From a virus, in IMG/VR virus record IMGVR_UViG_3300003319_000356, positions 1 through 32,739 of that record: a stretch of 32,739 nt of DNA; one strand, written 5' to 3'. The translations under genes were made by a program, and so were the position numbers. The notes under the pieces were generated by a model that ran no database searches, had not been told where the DNA came from, and worked only from the letters and a program-made list of their open reading frames with translations. Below, in pieces: positions 23,944-29,745 of the stretch. The stretch's first letter is position 1; each line of letters begins with the position of its first letter.

Positions 23944-24368
23944 CAGATATTCCTCTTCGGCCTAGAAATCGCCTCTTCTATCGTCCACCCGAGCTTCAGT
24001 CTCGCGAATAGCATATGATAGTTGATCCCGTATTTTTCTGCAGCCTCGGCAAGAGATATTTTCTCTCCGCGACACTCTACAATACGGTTTGTGCTTCTGT
24101 TTCTGCACTGCTCCTTCATGGAGGCCCAGCGACAGTTAGATTTTGAGTAGCCCGCGTTGTTATCGATGCGATCTAAGCGATAGCTTGGAGATGGGCACTC
24201 TCCCATGTCTTTCAGAAAATTCTCGAACGATGCCCAGGCCGGATCAAAGGTAATTCCACGTCCACCGTATCGATGGAATGCATGTTGCGTATGCCTTGTA
24301 CACCTACGCTTCATAGCTTCCCAAGATCTATAGGTTCTGGTCCGGATCCTGTTCCACGTCTGAGCCAT
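23943..24368 (-). CDS. HNH homing endonuclease (free-standing insertion)
   Basis: The 141-residue product has the HNH core YRLDRIDNNAGYSKSNCRW (residues about 63-81) with Asp66-Arg-Ile-Asp and the NCRW block, preceded by a Trp/Arg-rich helix (SWEAMKRRC). A C-terminal helix-turn-helix-like segment (ISLAEAAEKYGINYHMLF) resembles NUMOD/IENR-type DNA-binding modules. The gene is visibly AT-richer than its neighbours and separates the terminase-side genes from the portal, as expected for a mobile HNH gene. Both this gene and the portal gene begin ATGGCTCAG, so the insertion is bounded by that nine-base direct repeat. Confidence 0.85.
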   Translation of the reverse strand: MAQTWNRIRTRTYRSWEAMKRRCTRHTQHAFHRYGGRGITFDPAWASFENFLKDMGECPSPSYRLDRIDNNAGYSKSNCRWASMKEQCRNRSTNRIVECRGEKISLAEAAEKYGINYHMLFARLKLGWTIEEAISRPKRNI

Positions 24369-24371
24369 GAT

Positions 24372-24614
24372 TCATACCGCGGCGAACAGGTCTGCGTTCG
24401 CCTCCTCCTGCTTCCGTTCGATGTACCGACGCGCGATCTCGGCCTCTTCCTCGTCTGACCGGTAGCGCTGTGGCAGCTCTTCCAGGTTCACCGGCACCGC
24501 CACAACGTCCGAGTTGAATTCGAACACGCCGCCATGGTGCTCAAACTTCGTCAGGCCGAGCTGGCGAAGCTTCTTCAGGACCGGAATCAGCTCTTCGATC
24601 TCCTGCGCAGTCAT
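24372..24614 (-). CDS. hypothetical protein (80 aa)
   Basis: The small acidic protein starts with a helix (AQEIEELIPVLKKLRQLGLTKFEHHG), has a short beta hairpin (VFEFNSDVVAVPVNLEELP) and ends in a long charged helix (EEEAEIARRYIERKQEEA). No family was recognised. It starts in the stop of the 53-residue gene (ATGA) and ends three bases before the HNH endonuclease gene. It lies between terminase and portal, so it may have once directly preceded the portal gene. Confidence 0.65.
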   Translation of the reverse strand: MTAQEIEELIPVLKKLRQLGLTKFEHHGGVFEFNSDVVAVPVNLEELPQRYRSDEEEAEIARRYIERKQEEANADLFAAV

Positions 24615-24772
24615 TTTCCAAAAACCCCAGTGAATGCGTCGCCGATGCTGAACGCATCCGGATTCTTCACGCTGACCTCGAACTCTCGGACCAGGTCACC
24701 GTTCTCGTCACGGAAGCCAACCCAGATCGTTTTCTTGTCCCGGTCCAAAGCAACCACGATTCTGTCTTCCAT
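24611..24772 (-). CDS. small protein between terminase and portal genes (53 aa)
   Basis: This short gene fits exactly between two neighbours: its ATG overlaps the terminase stop (TGATG) and its TGA overlaps the next ATG (ATGA). The product is beta-rich and charged, MEDRIVVALDRDKK followed by IWVGFRDENGDLVREFEV, with a C-terminal FSIGDAFTGVFG. No family was recognised. The perfect junctions on both sides and codon use like its neighbours support it as a real gene. Confidence 0.7.
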   Translation of the reverse strand: MEDRIVVALDRDKKTIWVGFRDENGDLVREFEVSVKNPDAFSIGDAFTGVFGK

Positions 24773-26340
24773 CAGTACATCTCCCACTGCTGGTATGCGT
24801 CGAGCGTCTCCTCGATGCCGAACAACTTGTCGTATTCGTCGCCTTCATCGGTCGCCGTAGCCTTCGACTCCGCCGGACTCTCCTCGATGTACTGGCCACA
24901 GAGCATCGCAAGCATCGCTGCGTAGTCGGCGTGGCGCCCGTCGGCCGTCTCGGTGAACACGATCGAGAACTCGCCGCCGCTATTGATGCGCTTCTTCACG
25001 CGGAGCAGGTCCTCGCGCAGCTTCGCGTTCTTCGGCAGTTCGATCGCGTCGTTCGAAAACCTGGCCTTCAGACCTAGAAAATACGCCTTCTTCAGCGTTG
25101 CGCTCAGAATGCGCGGCGCGAGCTCGAATTCGTAGTCGAGCTCCTTCGACAGGTCCCGCACGATGTCCCGGAGCGCGTCCACCGCCCACTGATCGGTCAG
25201 AATCGTGCGGATCCCGAACTTCTTCAGCGTTGGCACGAGCTCCGTTAGTACGGTCTTCGGCGATAGCGGGTCGGCGGTGGATCCGGTCCACTGCTCCGCG
25301 TGCACACAGCGGTACTTCCGGTTGTCGGTCGTGTCGGCGATGCCGAACGTCCAGCTGTTCCCGCGCGTCGCCGGGTCCATGCATGCCGTGTACAGGCGGC
25401 CGGGCTCCCGCTCGAGGTTTCCTGACTCGCGCGTGGCGCGCTCGATCTCGACCGACGTGAACAGGTTCTGTTCCGGATCCAAGAACTGCGCGAGCACGTC
25501 CGTCCGGTGCGCGTCCGGGTCGCGTTTCCGAAGATCTTCACACCGCTCCGGCGTCCACCAGTAAGGGTTCATGCGCGGCCCCGTCGCGCGCACCACCGTG
25601 ATCTGCTGGTCCGGGTTCTCCCAGTTCTCCTGGACCATGTCATACACGTCCCCGATCGCGCCGACCGGGCTGCCCACGTAGATCACCACCGTTCCCGGCA
25701 GCATGCGGCCGACGACGGCGCTTCGCATCGACTTCAGATTCACCACGCCGTCCGCTTCGGACGCGATGCGCGGCGCCTCGTCGAAAATCATCCCCGCCAT
25801 CCAGCGCGAAATCAGCGTCGTGCCGCTGCGGGCGCCGGCCGCCACCATTATTTCGATTGGGGTCCCCGAGGCGTGCCGGACCAAGATCCGCTCCGACGTC
25901 GGCTCGGCCAGCAAGATCTGGTTCAGGACCGGACTCTCCATGAACGCGCCCTTCAGGTACGCGAACGCAGCGTCCGCCTGGTCCGTGTACCGCGACACGA
26001 GCGACACCCGCGGGATCTCTCCCGGTCGCAATCCAGGCGGCATCACGCAGTGCTGGCTCGCCCACGTCACACCGACGCACGCGAGCAGGGTCTTCGCGCA
26101 GCGAATCGCTGCCAGCACGACCACTTCCGGCGTCGGCTTCGGCTCGATTCCCCCGAATGCCTCCAGAACCTCCGGGTCGGTGGCGTACGCTGGGGGCATC
26201 GGGACGCCGCACATCACGTACGAGACAGCGCGCTGAAGCTTCGTCGCCGTCGTGAGCCCGTACCCGTGCTCCGACACCAAGAGCTCCTCAGGCGAGCTGA
26301 AGAGCTTCTTGAGCCGGAGAGCTGCGATCTCGGCTCGCAT
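24772..26340 (-). CDS. terL: terminase large subunit (TerL)
   Basis: The 522-residue product has the two-domain terminase layout. The ATPase part carries a degenerate Walker A-like loop (AAIRCAKTLL, about 77-86) and a clear Walker B, MIFDEAP, with Asp187 and Glu188. The nuclease part has the RNase H-like acidic residues Asp322 (CMDPATRGNSWTFG), Asp383 (ILTDQWAVD) and Asp472 (GRHADYAAML). The enzyme cuts concatemers and drives DNA into the procapsid through the portal. The Walker A lacks the canonical Gly-Lys-Thr spacing, as in several terminase lineages. It is followed by a coupled small gene. Confidence 0.9.
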   Translation of the reverse strand: MRAEIAALRLKKLFSSPEELLVSEHGYGLTTATKLQRAVSYVMCGVPMPPAYATDPEVLEAFGGIEPKPTPEVVVLAAIRCAKTLLACVGVTWASQHCVMPPGLRPGEIPRVSLVSRYTDQADAAFAYLKGAFMESPVLNQILLAEPTSERILVRHASGTPIEIMVAAGARSGTTLISRWMAGMIFDEAPRIASEADGVVNLKSMRSAVVGRMLPGTVVIYVGSPVGAIGDVYDMVQENWENPDQQITVVRATGPRMNPYWWTPERCEDLRKRDPDAHRTDVLAQFLDPEQNLFTSVEIERATRESGNLEREPGRLYTACMDPATRGNSWTFGIADTTDNRKYRCVHAEQWTGSTADPLSPKTVLTELVPTLKKFGIRTILTDQWAVDALRDIVRDLSKELDYEFELAPRILSATLKKAYFLGLKARFSNDAIELPKNAKLREDLLRVKKRINSGGEFSIVFTETADGRHADYAAMLAMLCGQYIEESPAESKATATDEGDEYDKLFGIEETLDAYQQWEMY

Positions 26341-26343
26341 GCA

Positions 26344-26574
26344 CTACCGGTACCTGACCCGCTTCACCGCAGCCCACGGCACCCGATCGCGGCCCTCGCT
26401 GCTCTGAATCACCACCCCGATCGCGTCTTCCGTGATCGTCACACCGTCGGCCGCGTGCACCATCCGAACCTGCGTTCCGGCGCCGAGCCCCGCCGACTTC
26501 GTGAATCGCTCCTGCGTCTCCACGAAACTGACCCAGGCGATCGTGGGCGCTGGAGGCGCCTTCGGCTCGTTCAT
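26344..26574 (-). CDS. hypothetical protein (76 aa)
   Basis: The start ATG at 26574 overlaps the Tad2-like stop (ATGA), which favours it over a longer reading in the same frame. The product is beta-rich (AWVSFVETQERF, QVRMVHAADGVTITEDAIGVVI) and ends in VPWAAVKRVRYR, reminiscent of small SH3- or barrel-like proteins. No family was recognised. It ends three bases before the terminase start, so it is translated immediately ahead of TerL. Confidence 0.65.
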   Translation of the reverse strand: MNEPKAPPAPTIAWVSFVETQERFTKSAGLGAGTQVRMVHAADGVTITEDAIGVVIQSSEGRDRVPWAAVKRVRYR

Positions 26575-26849
26575 TCGACGACCTGCCAGTCGGCAGCAAG
26601 AATGTCCGTCTGACTCGCGAGCCACGGAACAAAACAGTCGTCCGCGGTCTTCATCATCAGGTAGGGTAGGAATCGACACACGGTGCCCTCCGGAATCCCA
26701 GTGGCCTCCGCCGTGTTCTTGTTGATGGGAATCCCGTCCGGATAGGCCTTCTGCAGCACGATATACATGCCTTTGCCGTTCCAGCCGGACCGCTGGAGCT
26801 TCTTGCCCAGACGCAGCTGCGTTAACGCGTACTCGAACGGAGCTTTCAT
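26571..26849 (-). CDS. Tad2-like (DUF2829) anti-Thoeris protein
   Basis: The 92-residue product matches the DUF2829 pattern closely: an N-terminal helix FEYALTQLRLGKKLQRSGWNG, the KGMYIVL strand, a variable loop, LPYLMMKTADDCFVPWLASQTDILAADW and the final QVVE. DUF2829 contains Tad2, a homotetrameric phage protein that binds and sequesters the cyclic ADP-ribose-type signal produced by Thoeris ThsB, thereby silencing the defence. Length and core motifs are intact. The start is ATG at 26849, overlapping the stop of the upstream gene (ATGA). It lies in the terminase cluster rather than with the small right-pointing genes. Whether this homologue binds the same signal cannot be seen. Confidence 0.85.
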   Translation of the reverse strand: MKAPFEYALTQLRLGKKLQRSGWNGKGMYIVLQKAYPDGIPINKNTAEATGIPEGTVCRFLPYLMMKTADDCFVPWLASQTDILAADWQVVE

Positions 26850-27187
26850 GAATAGAAATCCCTTTGCTGCAGTAGCTCGATAACTTCCTGACGTTCCTGC
26901 TCGAGCTGCAACAGAAGCGCCGCGAGTCCTTCGCGCGTCCCCAAATCCGCCTGATTCTGCCCGTGACTCCGCGCGAGCCGCTTCATCAGCCGGTCGTGCA
27001 CATCCACCATCAGCTTCACCAGCGTCTGCGGAATCGGCCCGTCCTGCTGCTGATACCGCTCCCACTCTTTCGCCACCGCCTCGAGCATCTTCCGCTCGAT
27101 GTCGTTCAGGTCCTGACTCGTGCCTGGGCCGCGCATACTGCGGAACTTGACACAAGTTGCCATAGCTTGCAACACATCCAGTCGCAT
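26846..27187 (-). CDS. helical protein, first gene of the left-pointing operon; possible TerS
   Basis: The product is up to 113 residues and entirely helical, with a C-terminal Gln/Glu-rich coiled coil (ALLLQLEQERQEVIELLQQ) and a middle section rich in Lys/Arg (LVKLMVDVHDRLMKRLARSHG). Candidate starts are ATG at 27187, 27163 and 27136; none has a convincing ribosome binding site. An inverted repeat (27144-27158) lies just before the 27136 start. As the first gene before TerL it could be a small terminase, but no helix-turn-helix is obvious, so this is only a positional guess. Confidence 0.55.
   Translation of the reverse strand: MRLDVLQAMATCVKFRSMRGPGTSQDLNDIERKMLEAVAKEWERYQQQDGPIPQTLVKLMVDVHDRLMKRLARSHGQNQADLGTREGLAALLLQLEQERQEVIELLQQRDFYS
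27144..27158. promoter_or_regulatory. inverted repeat AACTTG-ACA-CAAGTT
   Basis: Perfect six-base arms (AACTTG/CAAGTT) around three bases. It lies about eight bases before the third possible start (27136) of the first left-pointing gene, so it could act as an operator or translation-control hairpin if that start is used. A second small pair (GTTGC 27156-27160, GCAAC 27168-27172) is nested beside it. No function is demonstrated. Confidence 0.4.
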
Positions 27188-27506
27188 GTATGGTCATGTG
27201 TGGCACAGCCGCAGGGGCCTCGGCCGGGCCCTCTGGACGCGCGCTAGCCTGGCCCGGGACCAGGGCCGTGCTGGGCTCAGGCTGCCCGCTGGCGAGCTTT
27301 TCGACGGGTGATGCGGGTGTCGGTGGCTTCGGATGGAGTTGGCTCGTTTACGGGGCTATTCGGGACTGTATAGGAGTGTCTTCAGTATTTTCTGAGCCCG
27401 AGAGGGGGTCCCCCGCGCCGGCCACCCTCCCTTCGAAAAAGGGATGCTCTGTCGGCCGCCGGTCCAGTGCCGGCCCCATGGCTGAACTACCGACTGGCCG
27501 ACTGAG

Positions 27507-27521
27507 TTAGACTCTGTCTAA
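27507..27521. promoter_or_regulatory. inverted repeat TTAGAC-TCT-GTCTAA
   Basis: Perfect six-base arms around TCT, followed by an A tract and a CCGGCC box. It lies in the divergent control region. It could be a repressor operator; no T-run follows on either strand in the right place, so it does not look like an intrinsic terminator. Confidence 0.4.
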
Positions 27522-27524
27522 AAA

Positions 27525-27539
27525 CCGGCCCGCGATCCA
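27525..27539. repeat. 15-base block CCGGCCCGCGATCCA, copy 1
   Basis: This block recurs identically at 27756-27770, and each copy is followed by a similar TCT-containing stretch. Copy 1 follows an A-rich run after the 27507 inverted repeat. Part of the repeated AT-tract/CCGGCC pattern of the control region. Confidence 0.6.
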
Positions 27540-27755
27540 TTCTTCGCCACGGTGCGTCGAAGACCGGGTCACGGCCCAGTACAGCGCGCTGCGTCGTGCT
27601 CGACCTGGCCACTTTCGTCGGCCTTTCATCTGGTTTTTATGCCGGCTGGCCGTTTCAGTTTTTTATCCGGCTCTCGGGCCGTTCTTCGTCTCGGTGCGTC
27701 ATTCTCACGGGCCGGTCGCCGATCTGTGTCTAATGAATTCGGGTAGTTAGCCTGT

Positions 27756-27770
27756 CCGGCCCGCGATCCA
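27756..27770. repeat. 15-base block CCGGCCCGCGATCCA, copy 2
   Basis: Second identical copy of the block at 27525-27539, on the same strand 231 bases away. It follows GTTAG/CCTGT sequence resembling that upstream of copy 1. Confidence 0.6.
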
Positions 27771-27848
27771 GTCTACCTCAGGAGCCCCATTTATTCAGAA
27801 TTTCGTCGAAAAAAAGTTCGCCTATGCCCCCTCTACCACCCCTCCCAA

Positions 27849-27862
27849 TTCTCTTTAGAGAA
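27849..27862. promoter_or_regulatory. inverted repeat TTCTCT-TT-AGAGAA
   Basis: Perfect six-base arms around TT, located just before the first long direct repeat. A candidate operator in the divergent control region; too short and without a T-run to be called a terminator. Confidence 0.35.
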
Positions 27863-27873
27863 ACTGTAGAACA

Positions 27874-27925
27874 AGATCGCTATTTCTTAATTAAATAGAC
27901 CAGCCGGCCAAGCTCATTCGTCCAA
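27874..27925. repeat. 52-base imperfect direct repeat, copy 1
   Basis: Matches copy 2 (28055-28106) at 46 of 52 positions by hand alignment. Contains AGATCGCT, the AT core TTTCTTAATTAAA, a CCGGCCA box and a terminal TTCGTCCAA. The six differences are scattered single substitutions, which suggests selection to keep the pattern, for example as protein-binding sites or phage-type promoters. Confidence 0.75.
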
Positions 27926-28054
27926 CTGACCGCATCCAGACGCCTGAAAAACAGCATCTACCAGTGTCAGCCAGAATCATCGCATATCCGTGTGACCGCG
28001 TTTTTTTTGTGACCATACAATTCGGCCCATTATCCAGCCGACTACTTCCAGGAA

Positions 28055-28106
28055 AGATCGCTGTTTCTTAATTAAACTGACCAACCGGCCAGGCTCCTTC
28101 GTCCAA
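28055..28106. repeat. 52-base imperfect direct repeat, copy 2
   Basis: Second copy of the element at 27874-27925, same strand, offset 181 bases. A degenerate partial third copy, keeping only the CCGGCC box and ATTCGT, may lie at about 28259-28283. Confidence 0.75.
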
Positions 28107-28192
28107 TCCACGGACAAAACAAGCTATACATTCTAACAGTACATGAGAACGCCCTATCAGCTTTCGGCCAATGGGCCCAAAACGGAAAACGC

Positions 28193-28209
28193 AACTGGTT
28201 CAACCAGTT
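28193..28209. promoter_or_regulatory. inverted repeat AACTGGTT-C-AACCAGTT
   Basis: Perfect eight-base arms around a single C, the longest perfect palindrome noticed in the control region, about 160 bases before the first right-pointing gene. The symmetry suits a dimeric DNA-binding protein. It is followed by TAAAAACAC rather than a T-run, so an operator is more likely than a terminator. Confidence 0.5.
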
Positions 28210-28340
28210 TAAAAACACTCAGCACGACTCTTGCATAACACTGCTCGAGCTCCCGTTTCAGGCCGGCCAGCCGTTATTCGTGAAACAGCAAGACACCGCT
28301 TGACTGCGCTCGACTCCTGATGCATGCTGTCTGCACATGA

Positions 28341-28355
28341 TCGGTCATCGACCGA
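28341..28355 (+). promoter_or_regulatory. leader hairpin TCGGTC-ATC-GACCGA before first right-pointing gene
   Basis: Six-base perfect stem with a three-base loop, immediately followed by the ribosome binding site GGAAGGAG and the ATG at 28371. Two comparable hairpins precede the other uncoupled starts in this operon (28683 and 29501). It could control translation or protect the transcript end. Confidence 0.5.
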
Positions 28356-28370
28356 GGAAGGAGCATCGAG

Positions 28371-28667
28371 ATGGCACGGATGACACGTGAGTTGCGAGAG
28401 GCGAGGGCGGCGAGGCTGGCGGGTGAGGACTTGATCCCGGAGCACATCCTTCGGCTGGCGGACATGATCGGGGCCTACGAAACGACGGGAGACGCGCTGA
28501 GGCTGTTCGCTGCGGCGTTCCGGCTCTCGGCCGAGGCGTGTGTGTCGGAGGGTGGGCTCCCGGCCTCGGTACCTGGGCTGTTTGAGCGGCAGCAAAAGCT
28601 GCTGGATGGGTTCGCCGGCTCGGCCGAGCTCGCGCAGCTGGACGAAGCGATCCTGAACGCCGACTGA
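28371..28667 (+). CDS. hypothetical helical protein (98 aa), first gene of right-pointing operon
   Basis: The start is supported by a strong ribosome binding site (GGAAGGAG, ten bases upstream). The product is Arg-rich at the N-terminus (TRELREARAARLAG) and otherwise helical, with LFAAAFRLSAEACVSEGG in the middle and an acidic C-terminus (LAQLDEAILNAD). No DNA-binding or enzymatic motif is certain. As the first gene after the control region it is probably expressed early, and a regulatory role is possible but unsupported. Confidence 0.7.
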   Translation: MARMTRELREARAARLAGEDLIPEHILRLADMIGAYETTGDALRLFAAAFRLSAEACVSEGGLPASVPGLFERQQKLLDGFAGSAELAQLDEAILNAD

Positions 28668-28682
28668 CCGCGGGCACGGGCC

Positions 28683-28697
28683 CGGACCCCATGTCCG
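28683..28697 (+). promoter_or_regulatory. leader hairpin CGGAC-CCCAT-GTCCG
   Basis: Five-base stem in the 70-base gap before the gene at 28738. The following sequence (CCGGCCGCCA then CCGAAAGGAG) closely resembles that after the hairpin at 29501, so this is a repeated leader element rather than a chance stem. Confidence 0.5.
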
Positions 28698-28737
28698 AGC
28701 TCGTACCGGCCGCCAGAGGGCGCCGAAAGGAGTGAAG

Positions 28738-28938
28738 ATGAAACGCGAGAACCTGGTGGTCGGGCAGAAGTACTTGGCCAAGATCGGCCGTGACTGGAAG
28801 CCGGTACGGCTGGAGTCGCTTCGCGATGACGTCCCTGAACCACCCTGCGCACTGGTCCAGTCATCGACCGTGATCGTGCGGACCGAGTCAGGGAACCTGA
28901 TTTACCGCGAGCCGAGCGAGCTCCGGAGGGCGCCGTGA
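28738..28938 (+). CDS. hypothetical small protein (66 aa)
   Basis: The ATG at 28738 follows AAAGGAG with good spacing; an in-frame GTG two codons earlier lies within the ribosome binding site and is unlikely. The basic, beta-rich protein begins KRENLVVGQKYLAKIGRDWKP and ends with YREPSELRRAP, a style common in small barrel-type phage accessory proteins. No family was recognised. Its stop overlaps the next start (GTGA). Confidence 0.7.
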   Translation: MKRENLVVGQKYLAKIGRDWKPVRLESLRDDVPEPPCALVQSSTVIVRTESGNLIYREPSELRRAP

Positions 28939-29117
28939 ATCGCCACGCGACCGACTACTGGGAAGCCTGCCGGCTAGCGCGCAGGGCGGCGTACCTGAGG
29001 GGCCTTGACAGGCACTCCGAGGCCGACGCCGCGGAAGCCAGAGCACTCGTGCTGAGCGGGTACGAAGCTCCGCGCGAGATCGTGTTCACCTCGCTGGCAC
29101 AGGAGTCCCGCCGATGA
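28935..29117 (+). CDS. hypothetical small protein (60 aa)
   Basis: GTG start within the previous stop, with GGAGG six bases upstream. The product is helical and rich in Arg/Ala/Glu (YWEACRLARRAAYLRGLDR and ADAAEARALVLSGY), with no recognised domain. It ends by overlapping the next ATG (ATGA). Expression is probably tied to the neighbours by translational coupling. Confidence 0.65.
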   Translation: MNRHATDYWEACRLARRAAYLRGLDRHSEADAAEARALVLSGYEAPREIVFTSLAQESRR

Positions 29118-29485
29118 GCTCGCGTCGTTCGCGCCCTGGGCGCCTGAATTGGCTGTGCGGCATCGCTCGCGAGATTTGGGCGCAAGCCGCACGCGAGCAC
29201 TGGCACTTCGATCGGATTCTGTCCGAGATCGAGCGCCAGGTACATCAGAGCCCTGAGCGCAAGCTTCTGACGCGCGAGGAGGCCGGTTACCTTCGCGGCA
29301 CGCTCGATTGCTTGCGCAACAATGCTTACGCCTCGTGCGTTTGGGCTTTCGACCTGGGCGACGGCAAGCCGCGCACGCGCGGGGATATGACCCCAGCGCA
29401 GTACCATCAGCTCGACCCCGAGAAGCAAGGACACTTCTACTGGCGCACTCTTCTTGGCGCCCCATCGCCCGACGTATTCCACTGA
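29114..29485 (+). CDS. hypothetical protein (123 aa)
   Basis: The protein is mostly helical with a Trp/Arg-rich first half (LNWLCGIAREIWAQAAREHW) and a mixed second half (WAFDLGDGKPRTRGDMTPAQY). No catalytic motif or membrane segment is seen. It is translationally coupled to the upstream gene (ATGA) and followed by a 71-base gap that holds the next leader hairpin. Confidence 0.65.
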   Translation: MSSRRSRPGRLNWLCGIAREIWAQAAREHWHFDRILSEIERQVHQSPERKLLTREEAGYLRGTLDCLRNNAYASCVWAFDLGDGKPRTRGDMTPAQYHQLDPEKQGHFYWRTLLGAPSPDVFH

Positions 29486-29500
29486 CGCCTGGTCCGGGCT

Positions 29501-29514
29501 CGGACATCGGTCCG
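29501..29514 (+). promoter_or_regulatory. leader hairpin CGGAC-ATCG-GTCCG
   Basis: Five-base stem, followed by GCCGGTCGCCA and GGCCGAAAGGAG before the ATG at 29557. The same order of parts is found at 28683, giving two matching leaders in front of the only two internal uncoupled genes here with a long gap. Confidence 0.5.
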
Positions 29515-29556
29515 GGCGCGCGCCGGTCGCCACTGGCCGAAAGGAGAGAGCACAGG

Positions 29557-29745
29557 ATGCCCCGCTGGACAGTTGAGATCTCGGCGCGCCGCGTTGGCGC
29601 CATTGGAATCATGGCACTCTACCGTTACGAGTTCACGGCCGAGGATGCCGCGCTGGCCGCCGAAGCGGCACGGAATCAAGCCTACGAACAAGGACTCGAG
29701 CACGTGAACATCGAGGCCGTGTTCCTGGCGGAGGACTCGCCATGA
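29557..29745 (+). CDS. hypothetical small protein (62 aa)
   Basis: The ATG at 29557 is preferred because AAAGGAG lies shortly upstream; the frame is open further back but has no better site. The product has an N-terminal beta part (RWTVEISARRVGAIGIMALYRYEF), an Ala/Glu helix (AEDAALAAEAARNQAYEQGL) and a final strand (HVNIEAVFLAED), a compact alpha/beta fold. No family was recognised. It is coupled to the next gene (ATGA). Confidence 0.65.
   Translation: MPRWTVEISARRVGAIGIMALYRYEFTAEDAALAAEAARNQAYEQGLEHVNIEAVFLAEDSP

Larger units (their letters stand above)
27188..28370. promoter_or_regulatory. divergent non-coding control region, about 1.2 kb
   Basis: This gap separates the left-pointing virion operon from the right-pointing small-gene operon and holds no credible gene. 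It is AT-richer than the coding DNA and contains a 52-base imperfect direct repeat, several short AT tracts each next to a CCGGCC/GGCCGG-type box, and inverted repeats at 27507, 27849 and 28193. A shared 15-base block CCGGCCCGCGATCCA occurs at 27525 and 27756. I could not find a convincing sigma-70 promoter (a TTGACT at 28300 lacks a good -10). Likely roles are divergent promoters with operators, or a replication origin. Confidence 0.6.

Noticed and set aside
27429-27443. Hairpin CCCTT-CGAAA-AAGGG as a terminator
   Set aside because: The stem is short and is not followed by a T-run on either strand.
27190-27510. Reading frame of about 106 codons in the control region
   Set aside because: No ribosome binding site, low-complexity Gly/Ser/Ala content and no neighbour coupling, unlike the real genes here.
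27552-27746. Reading frame of 64 codons in the control region
   Set aside because: No ribosome binding site and it runs through the repeated CCGGCC/AT pattern, so it is more likely non-coding.
27874-28106. CRISPR-like array
   Set aside because: Only two imperfect copies with 129 bases between them; no regular spacers and no cas genes.
28300-28330. TTGACT as a -35 promoter element
   Set aside because: No acceptable -10 hexamer at 16-18 bases; calling a sigma-70 promoter would be a guess.
28209-28781. Left-pointing reading frame of about 190 codons
   Set aside because: Its coding part mirrors the well-supported gene at 28371, which has a strong ribosome binding site.
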